64,000 nt of DNA from an uncultured Kiritimatiellota bacterium (GTDB taxonomy: Bacteria > Verrucomicrobiota > Kiritimatiellia > RFP12 > UBA1067): contig CAKTZI010000014.1 in the NCBI GenBank assembly GCA_934635385.1, positions 1 through 64,000 of the forward strand, in the 5' to 3' direction. Shown piece by piece: positions 27,240 through 33,020 of this stretch. Within the stretch, counting starts at the first letter, position 1, and each line of letters opens with the position of its first letter. Under the pieces are notes generated by a model, which made no database searches, was not told the origin of the DNA, and saw only the letters and a list, made by a program, of their open reading frames with translations. The position numbers and the translations under genes were made by a program.

Positions 27240-27484
27240 TGGAGGGCGACGAGATAGTCCTTGCCCGCCGACGGCGCTTCGCCGTCCGACCAGTTCGTGC
27301 CCAGCACGAACGAATTCTGCCCGACCGCCGAACTCGTGTCCGCCGAGACGAGATGGACATACTCCTGTCCGTTAACCGTTGCGGCATTCGCCGCGCCCAA
27401 CGAGACGCCTGCGCCCAACAGCGCAAGCCGACCGAGGTGTTTCATTTTTGTCGTATTCATTTGCAGCTTCCCTAGGATGAAGGT

Positions 27485-27493
27485 ATTATATCA
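27485..27493 (-). promoter_or_regulatory. Extended -10 promoter of the carbohydrate-degradation operon
   Basis: Minus strand TGATATAAT. A start site about 7 bases downstream gives an 18-base leader with an AGGGAAG ribosome site before the ATG at 27460. The upstream flank is AT-rich. Confidence 0.65.
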
Positions 27494-27584
27494 TAAACTT
27501 TCCGAGCATTTCTTATCTTTTCCGCAAAAATTGCTTATATTTTACGAAGCCCAAAACGTCCACATAAAAACATGAAGGACGCCG

Positions 27585-28625
27585 CTAGACGTCGCTCGAC
27601 AGGACTTCACAGCCCGTCTCGGTAATCAGCACGAGGTCTTCGATGCGCACGCCAAGATTGTCTTCGAGGTAAATGCCCGGCTCGATCGTCACGCACATCC
27701 CCGGCTTCAGCACCGTCTTGCTCTTCTTCGAGGCCGTCGGCGCCTCGTGGATCTCGTAGCCGACGCCATGTCCGAGGGAATGTCCGAAGCACTTGCCGAA
27801 GCCGCCCTTCGTGATGACGTCGCGAGCCACCTTGTCGAGCGCACGTCCCGTCATCCCCGGCTTCGCCGCCGCGATCGCCGCGCGGTTCGCCGCGCGGACG
27901 AGCGCATAGACCTTCCGGTAGAGCGGCGACGGACGCTTCGGCACGAGGTTGCGCGTGAGGTCGCTGCACACGCCGTCGAGCCGAACGCCCATGTCCACAA
28001 GCACGGGTTCGCGTCCGTCCCAGACCGTGCCGTCCGGCTCGTGGTGGCATTCCGCCGCGTTCTTGCCGACGCAGACGATCGTCGCGAACGCCTCGCCCTC
28101 GCCCCTCTCGACCATGAGCGTCTGGATGATACGCGCCATGTCACGCTCCGTCATGCCCGTCGCGAAACGCGCGGACGCGGCTTGCCAGATCTCGCAGGCG
28201 AGCCGTTCCGCCGCCCGGATCTTCGCGATTTCCTCCGGCGTCTTCACGGCGCGCAACGCCAGGAGGTCGTCCGCGATATCGACGAAGACGGCGCCGCGCG
28301 GCGCGAGCTTCTGGAACTTCAGGAACTGCGCATGCGGAATCGACGACTCGTAGCCGATGCGCGAACCGCGAATCTTCAGCCGCCGTAGGTCGCGGCAGGC
28401 GAGCTGCGGCGCGACGCGATGCACCATCGGGACGTAGCGGAAGTCGGTGGAGAGGGAGGTTCGGGAGGTTTGGGAGGTTCGGGAGGTTTGGGGCGTTCGG
28501 GAGGTTTGGAGGACAGCGTTGTCGCACACGACGCCCGTGAGGGCGCGGATGTTGGGCGGCGTGCAGACGAGTACGGCGTCCAGCCGCCGCCGCGTCGCAA
28601 TCTTCTGAAGTTCGTCAAGTCTCAT
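27585..28625 (-). CDS. M24 metallopeptidase (Xaa-Pro aminopeptidase type)
   Basis: 346 residues. The catalytic pita-bread fold shows the five metal ligands: Asp in VLVDMG, Asp in VCSDLTR, His in GHSLGHGVG, Glu in TIEPGIY and Glu in GVRIEDL. The family removes N-terminal residues before proline. The N-terminal creatinase-like domain (about 1-115) carries a 17-residue low-complexity insert (TSRTPQTSRTSQTSRTS) between two strands, encoded by a GGGAGGTTTG repeat. I chose the ATG at 28625: a TGGTATAAT box lies 6 bases upstream, so the mRNA is probably leaderless. Cytosolic; likely peptide turnover. Confidence 0.9.
   Translation of the reverse strand: MRLDELQKIATRRRLDAVLVCTPPNIRALTGVVCDNAVLQTSRTPQTSRTSQTSRTSLSTDFRYVPMVHRVAPQLACRDLRRLKIRGSRIGYESSIPHAQFLKFQKLAPRGAVFVDIADDLLALRAVKTPEEIAKIRAAERLACEIWQAASARFATGMTERDMARIIQTLMVERGEGEAFATIVCVGKNAAECHHEPDGTVWDGREPVLVDMGVRLDGVCSDLTRNLVPKRPSPLYRKVYALVRAANRAAIAAAKPGMTGRALDKVARDVITKGGFGKCFGHSLGHGVGYEIHEAPTASKKSKTVLKPGMCVTIEPGIYLEDNLGVRIEDLVLITETGCEVLSSDV
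28452..28510 (+). repeat. GGGAGGTTTG/TTCG tandem repeat inside the M24 peptidase gene
   Basis: About six imperfect 10-base units (GGGAGGTTCG, GGGAGGTTTG), in frame, encoding a QTSRT-type insert in the N-terminal domain of the peptidase. Confidence 0.8.
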
Positions 28626-28631
28626 GCGCGC

Positions 28632-28640
28632 ATTATACCA
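28632..28640 (-). promoter_or_regulatory. Extended -10 promoter of the M24 peptidase gene
   Basis: Minus strand TGGTATAAT, hexamer 6 bases before the ATG at 28625. Leaderless arrangement. Confidence 0.75.
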
Positions 28641-28676
28641 TAACACCGCGCCCGGTCGGGCGGTGATGTCCCGCGT

Positions 28677-28949
28677 CTACCTTAAAACAGTCGTCTGCGG
28701 CCAGGCGAGCTTTTCGGACATCTTCAGCTTCCTGTCGCCGAAGACGTGCTCGGCGGCGAACGCCGAGACCTCGACGGAATCGGTCTTCTTGCCGCCGACG
28801 CGCAGCTCGTTCTGAAGCCGCAGCGACTTCGCGATGTAGAGGGCGAAGCCGCAGAGCGCGCTCACGACCAGCGCAAGCGCGAACAGCCCGACGGCCAGCT
28901 CGATCAGGGCCTGTCCCCGGCGCGGCGGCGCGAGACGTTCAGTGCCCAT
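28677..28949 (-). CDS. TadE-like pilus assembly protein
   Basis: 90 residues from the ATG at 28949. It starts MGTERLAPPRRGQALIELAVG followed by about 22 hydrophobic residues: a type IV-like N-terminus with the conserved Glu five residues after the Gly cleavage point, as in TadE-like pseudopilins of Flp/Tad pili. It overlaps the end of the TadG-like gene by 11 bases and is the last gene of the thrS-pilin run. No Tad ATPase or secretin gene lies in this window. Confidence 0.6.
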   Translation of the reverse strand: MGTERLAPPRRGQALIELAVGLFALALVVSALCGFALYIAKSLRLQNELRVGGKKTDSVEVSAFAAEHVFGDRKLKMSEKLAWPQTTVLR

Positions 28950-30336
28950 GCGGCGTGCCTCCCCGTCCGCCGCCGCCCCCGGTGGGACGCAGGCAGCTCG
29001 ACGCATGGTACATGAGCCACGTGCGGCCCTGCTCGCGGACGCTCGGCCTTTCCCAGTCGACGAGCTGCCGACAATAGTAGCAGCCCTTCAGAACATCCGG
29101 CCCGTTCTGGAAATACGCCGGCAGGTCTTCGCGCAGATGGCGCATCCAGTCGGGATCGGCGGTCGAGAGATCCTTGCCGCCGACGGCGTCGATCGGCACG
29201 AGGCGCACGGCCTCGAACGCGGACGTGACAAAACCCTTCAGCGCCGTCACGACGCCCACGCCGCCGTCCGCGTCCGCGACCGTGCCAAACGGCTTTGCCG
29301 CCGCCGCCCACTTCGCCACGCGGTCTTCGCCCGATTCGAGCAGGTTCGGAATGTCGCCCAACACGCGACAGATCGCCGCCGCCCCGCGCACGTCGTATTC
29401 GGGCTTGACCGGGCCGACGACAGGAAAGCGGTCTTCGCCGTCGGGATCGATCTCGTACCACCGCCGCCACGTGCCCGCGTCCGTCGTGTCGTAGAAGAAC
29501 CACACCTGGTTCTGGTTCGTGATGAGGCTCGACTGCGCGAGATCGTCAAGCGAGGCGTCCGCGAGACGGCAGACGAGTTCCGTGCCGAGCAGATCGACCG
29601 CGCTTCCCGTGCGCGGCACGAGATGCAGCGAATAGACCTCGCTGTTCGCGCACCGCTGACGTCGCCGGGAATCGTCCGCGCTGGGCAACGGCCCCCAGTC
29701 GCCGAAGCCCGAATAGCTGTCCAGCACGCCGGGCGCGTAGAAGTGAAACCAGCACCAGTTGCGTCCGGCGACGGCATGGTAGAACTGCTGATTGAGCAGA
29801 AGGTGTCCGCCGGCGGCATCCATGAACTCGATGTTGTCCGGCCCGGCGTAGAGCGGCGCGCCGATCTCGATTTCGAGAGCCTGCGCGTATTCCTCCCACG
29901 CGCCCTCCCACGGCGCGGGATAGGCCTCCGGCGTCGTCACGTAGGCCGTGCGGATGTCGATGACGTGCTGTTCCAGAATCTCGCGCATCTCGTCGCTCGG
30001 CTCCGCCCCGTTCGCCTGCGCGGCCGCGTTGCCAATCGAGATGCCGCGCAAGGGGCCGAGAAAGCAGAGGCGCGCCTGCGCCTCCGAAATGCGCATACAT
30101 TCCTCTTCGTCGTCCGCGAGCGCGGCCTTCAGGTGGTCAACGTTGAGCGCGCCGATCCGGTTCAGCAGATCGGCCTGGTGGCGCGCGACGGCGAGCGCCG
30201 CCGCGTCGCCCGCGTTCATCGTGCGGTTCCTGGCCGTGACCGCGAGATACGCGCCCACGTTCAGGAGCGTGAGGAACGTGATCGCGACCAGCACGAGCAC
30301 GAGATAGAGCGCGACCTGTCCGCGTTGTGCCTTCAT
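28939..30336 (-). CDS. TadG-like pilus-associated protein
   Basis: 465 residues from the ATG at 30336. It opens MKAQRGQVALYLVLVLVAIT, a short positive tail plus one hydrophobic helix as in TadG/putative Flp pilus-assembly proteins, then NRTMNAGDAAALAVARHQ, typical of TadG N-terminal regions. The rest (about 60-450) is soluble, cysteine-containing, and presumably extracytoplasmic. The end is glycine-rich. The start overlaps the TadE-like gene by 4 bases. No von Willebrand domain was recognised, so the role in anchoring or priming a pilus is inferred from context. Confidence 0.6.
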   Translation of the reverse strand: MKAQRGQVALYLVLVLVAITFLTLLNVGAYLAVTARNRTMNAGDAAALAVARHQADLLNRIGALNVDHLKAALADDEEECMRISEAQARLCFLGPLRGISIGNAAAQANGAEPSDEMREILEQHVIDIRTAYVTTPEAYPAPWEGAWEEYAQALEIEIGAPLYAGPDNIEFMDAAGGHLLLNQQFYHAVAGRNWCWFHFYAPGVLDSYSGFGDWGPLPSADDSRRRQRCANSEVYSLHLVPRTGSAVDLLGTELVCRLADASLDDLAQSSLITNQNQVWFFYDTTDAGTWRRWYEIDPDGEDRFPVVGPVKPEYDVRGAAAICRVLGDIPNLLESGEDRVAKWAAAAKPFGTVADADGGVGVVTALKGFVTSAFEAVRLVPIDAVGGKDLSTADPDWMRHLREDLPAYFQNGPDVLKGCYYCRQLVDWERPSVREQGRTWLMYHASSCLRPTGGGGGRGGTPHGH

Positions 30337-30821
30337 CGTCCCGCGTCGTTGAGATAGAGCGTGTGGTTCGCCTCGATGCCGGCCGCGCCGGAGAGGTCGA
30401 ACGTCCATGTGCCGTCGAAGAGGTCGAAGCCGAGCGAGACCGTCGCGTCCGTGCCGTCGCCGGGATCGACCTTCAGTCCGCCCCAGCGCTCGTAGTCGAG
30501 GATGCCGCGCGCCTCCGGCTCGTGTTCGGACGCGAGGTATTCGGGGACGCGCCCGTATTCCATGCCGACGTCGAAGTCCGCGCCCTCCGGCCACGTGCGC
30601 CGTCCCGCGATGGGGATGACGGCGACGCGCGCGGCCTTGCGGCACATGTAGTCGTTGAAGCCGACGGCGCGGGCGCGCGCGACGCGCATCGCCGCGTGTT
30701 CTAGCAGGATCTTGCCCGTCAGCAGGTAGGACAGCTTGAAGAGCGTCAAAAAGGCAAACGAGATGATCAAGACGGCCAGCACCGTCTCGACCATCGCCTG
30801 CCCTCGGCGCATCCGCCGCAC
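30333..30821 (-). CDS. TadE-like pseudopilin
   Basis: 162 residues. The start RMRRGQAMVETVLAVLIISFAFLT shows a charged leader, a Gly-Gln cleavage site with the conserved Glu, and a single hydrophobic helix: the class III (prepilin-like) signal shared by TadE family proteins. The remainder is a small periplasmic domain with no recognised motif. It sits between the Flp pilin and the TadG-like gene with a 4-base overlap to the latter. A second ATG three codons in is equally possible. Confidence 0.65.
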   Translation of the reverse strand: MRRMRRGQAMVETVLAVLIISFAFLTLFKLSYLLTGKILLEHAAMRVARARAVGFNDYMCRKAARVAVIPIAGRRTWPEGADFDVGMEYGRVPEYLASEHEPEARGILDYERWGGLKVDPGDGTDATVSLGFDLFDGTWTFDLSGAAGIEANHTLYLNDAGR

Positions 30822-30827
30822 GTGACG

Positions 30828-31052
30828 TCACTCCCCAAGGGAGCGAATCGAGTCCGAGCTGATCGAGTCCGCCGCCGACTTCGCCTTCGAGCCTTCCTCG
30901 GAGGAGAGCGCGTCCGTCGCCCCGGCGGCCTTCTTGCCAATCGCGCGGCTCAGGTAGGTGAAGACGGCGATGAGGGACACCGCGATCAGCGCGACGATGA
31001 TGATGTACTCGACCATCGTCTGACCTTTTCTCAACGTTTTCATCATGTTCAT
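30828..31052 (-). CDS. Flp-type pilin
   Basis: 74 residues from the ATG at 31052, preceded by a strong ribosome site (AAGGAGGAAAG). The sequence MKTLRKGQTMVEYIIIVALIAVS has the leader, the Gly-Gln cleavage site and the Glu-Tyr pair of Flp pilins, and the C-terminal half is Ser/Ala-rich. Length and layout fit a mature Flp subunit of about 65 residues. It would be processed by a TadV-like peptidase and assembled by Tad proteins encoded elsewhere. The long upstream open frame is not used. Confidence 0.8.
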   Translation of the reverse strand: MNMMKTLRKGQTMVEYIIIVALIAVSLIAVFTYLSRAIGKKAAGATDALSSEEGSKAKSAADSISSDSIRSLGE

Positions 31053-31066
31053 GACTTTCCTCCTTT

Positions 31067-31210
31067 TTAGGGGTATTCGCTTGAAACGAGTCTTTCCGTG
31101 CGAACGCCGAAGCCGACCGAACCCGAGACGAGGAATCCCAAGACGGACACCACGACGACGAGGCCCGCGAGCGCGAGCACGTATTCGAGAAGAGCCTGAC
31201 CTTTCCGCAT
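31067..31210 (-). CDS. Second, very short Flp-type pilin
   Basis: A 47-residue reading frame not marked by length alone: MRKGQALLEYVLALAGLVVV followed by a short tail ending in SSEYP. It has the same leader, Gly-Gln cleavage site and Glu-Tyr pair as the neighbouring Flp pilin, with one hydrophobic helix. It begins 31 bases after thrS and ends 14 bases before the ATG of the larger pilin, so both are made from one transcript. It could be a minor pilin or an old duplicate. Confidence 0.7.
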   Translation of the reverse strand: MRKGQALLEYVLALAGLVVVVSVLGFLVSGSVGFGVRTERLVSSEYP

Positions 31211-31241
31211 GGACACGTCTCCCGAACACACGCCCAACGCC

Positions 31242-32984
31242 TTACGCCTCCAGCTCCTTCCGGAGCCTTGCGACGAATTCGGGAAGCTTCATCGCGCCGA
31301 GGTCTCCGTCCGCACGCGAGCGCACGGAGATCTGCTCCGCCGCCTCGTCGCGCGGCCCGACCACGACCTGGTACGGCACCTTCATGAGCGCCGCCTCGCG
31401 GATCTTCGCGCCGAGCTTCTCGGCGGAGGCATCGACCTCGACGCGGAAGTCCGCCGCGCGCAGGGCCGACTGGATCTTCTTCGCGTAGGCCATCGCCTTG
31501 TCGGAGATCGGCAGGATGCGCACCTGCTCCGGCGCGAGCCAGAGCGGGAACGCGCCCGCGTAATGCTCGATCAGGATGCCGAAGAAGCGCTCGATCGAGC
31601 CGAGGAGCGCGCGGTGCACCATGTAGGGCTGATGCTCCTTGCCGTCGTCGCCGACGTAGGTGAGGTTGAAGCGCTCCGGCAGGTTGAAGTCGAACTGGAC
31701 GGTGCCGAGCTGCCACGGGCGGCCGAGCGCGTCCTTGATCTTCATGTCGATCTTCGGGCCGTAGAACGCGCCGCCGCCCTCGTCGACCTCGTAGCTCATC
31801 CCCTCCTGGTCGAGCGCATCGCGCAGGGACTGCGTCGCCTGCTCCCAGCGCGCGGGGTCGCCGACGGCCTTCGCGGGCTTCGTCGAGAGGTACGCCTGGA
31901 TGTCGTGGAAGCCGAACTTGCCGAGCATCTTCTTCGCGAACTCGACCGTGTCCTTGATCTCCTGCACGATCTGGTCGGGCGTGCAGAAGATGTGCGCATC
32001 GTCCTGCGTGAAGCCGCGCACGCGGAAGAGCCCGTGGCGCACGCCGTCCTTCTCGTAGCGGTAGACCGTGCCGAGCTCGGCGTAGCGGAGCGGGAGGTCG
32101 CGGTAGCTGCGCTTCTCGAACTGGTAGCACTGGATGTGGAACGGGCAGTTCATGGGCTTCACGTAGTAGTCCTGCACGTAGGCGTCCTTGCCCTCGCCCT
32201 CCTGCACGTGCATGACCGGGAACATGCCCTCCTTGTAGAAGCCGAGGTGGCCCGACGTCTCCCAGAGGTTCGACTTGCCGACGTGCGGCGTGTAGACGAT
32301 CTCGTAGCCCGCCTCGTAGTGCTTCCGCCGCCAGTACTCCTCGATCGCGACGCGGACGCGCGCCCCGCGCGGCAGCCAGTGGGCGAGGCCGGGGCCGACC
32401 TGCTCGGTGATCGTGAAGAGCTTGAGCTGCTTGCCGAGGACGCGGTGGTCGCGCCTCTTCGCCTCCTCTGCGCGGGCGAGGATCTCGTCCAGCTCCTTCT
32501 GGTCCTTCGCGACGATGCCGTAGACGCGCTGGAGCATCTTGTTCTTCTCGTCGCCGCGATAGTAGCTGCCGGCAATCTTCGTGAGCTTGACGACGCCGAT
32601 TTCGCGCGCGTGCTCGACGTGCGGCCCGCGGCACATCTCGACGTAGTCGCCGACCGTGTAGGTCGAGATCGGCCCGCCGTCGGCGATGACGTCCTGCAGG
32701 CGCTCCAGCTTGTACTTCTGGCCCGCGAGTAGAGCCTTCGCCTCGTCGGCCGTGACCTCCTTCTTCACGAACGGCTCGTCAAGCGCGATGAGGCGCGCGA
32801 TCTCGGCCTCGATCTTCGGAAAGTCCTCCGGCGTGATGCGGTGGGGAAGGTCGAAGTCGTAGTAGAAGCCGTCGTCCGTCGCCGGCCCGATGTCGACCTG
32901 CACGTCGTCGAAAAGGTTCATGACCGCACGCGCCATCATGTGCGCGGCGGAATGCCGTCTCTGCTGCTCGCTGATCTCTGCCAT
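31242..32984 (-). CDS. thrS: Threonine--tRNA ligase
   Basis: 580 residues. The class II synthetase core is complete: the N2 editing domain (HSAAHMMARAV; CRGPHVEH), motif 1 to motif 3 segments (GHLGFYKEGMF, VRGFTQDDAHIF, HRALLGSIERFFGILIEHY), the zinc Cys in MNCPFHIQCYQ, and a C-terminal anticodon-binding domain. It charges tRNA-Thr and edits mischarged serine. The usual N-terminal TGS domain of about 60 residues is absent, which accounts for the short length. The ribosome site AAGGAGA and an extended -10 box are close upstream. Downstream come the Flp/Tad-like genes. Confidence 0.95.
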   Translation of the reverse strand: MAEISEQQRRHSAAHMMARAVMNLFDDVQVDIGPATDDGFYYDFDLPHRITPEDFPKIEAEIARLIALDEPFVKKEVTADEAKALLAGQKYKLERLQDVIADGGPISTYTVGDYVEMCRGPHVEHAREIGVVKLTKIAGSYYRGDEKNKMLQRVYGIVAKDQKELDEILARAEEAKRRDHRVLGKQLKLFTITEQVGPGLAHWLPRGARVRVAIEEYWRRKHYEAGYEIVYTPHVGKSNLWETSGHLGFYKEGMFPVMHVQEGEGKDAYVQDYYVKPMNCPFHIQCYQFEKRSYRDLPLRYAELGTVYRYEKDGVRHGLFRVRGFTQDDAHIFCTPDQIVQEIKDTVEFAKKMLGKFGFHDIQAYLSTKPAKAVGDPARWEQATQSLRDALDQEGMSYEVDEGGGAFYGPKIDMKIKDALGRPWQLGTVQFDFNLPERFNLTYVGDDGKEHQPYMVHRALLGSIERFFGILIEHYAGAFPLWLAPEQVRILPISDKAMAYAKKIQSALRAADFRVEVDASAEKLGAKIREAALMKVPYQVVVGPRDEAAEQISVRSRADGDLGAMKLPEFVARLRKELEA

Positions 32985-33008
32985 GTTTTCTCCTTGGAAA
33001 GTCTCCGT

Positions 33009-33017
33009 ATTATACCA
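33009..33017 (-). promoter_or_regulatory. Extended -10 promoter of thrS and the pilin genes
   Basis: Minus strand TGGTATAAT, 24 bases before the thrS ATG, leaving room for a short leader with AAGGAGA. No T-box or attenuator-like structure fits in this space. Confidence 0.7.
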
Positions 33018-33020
33018 TAT

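Larger units (their letters stand above)
24627..27460 (-). pseudogene. Frame-broken (phase-variable?) secreted beta-helix surface protein
   Basis: One gene in three reading frames. Frame 1 starts at 27460 with a signal peptide (about 1-26) and runs into GGGGGG encoded by 19 consecutive G (27221-27239), then stops at 27158. Frame 2 carries autotransporter-like beta repeats and the start of a right-handed beta helix (VRIRPGVYRTAATITVPAGV, ITNPTGG). Near 25835 one extra base shifts to frame 3, whose beta-helix rungs end at DMGCFE, typical of choice-of-anchor Q-type proteins. Losing one G from each site would restore about 940 residues. The product is probably an outer-surface adhesin or polysaccharide-binding protein. 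It heads the carbohydrate operon, so early termination might affect genes downstream. Confidence 0.75.

Noticed and set aside
5355..27460. Bacteroidetes-type PUL with SusC/SusD
   Set aside because: No TonB-dependent transporter or SusD-like lipoprotein is encoded, so I call it a carbohydrate-degradation cluster only.
28939..32634. A single 1231-residue minus-strand frame
   Set aside because: Its first two thirds overlap thrS and the pilin genes in the wrong frame. Only the last 465 codons (from 30336) form the TadG-like gene.
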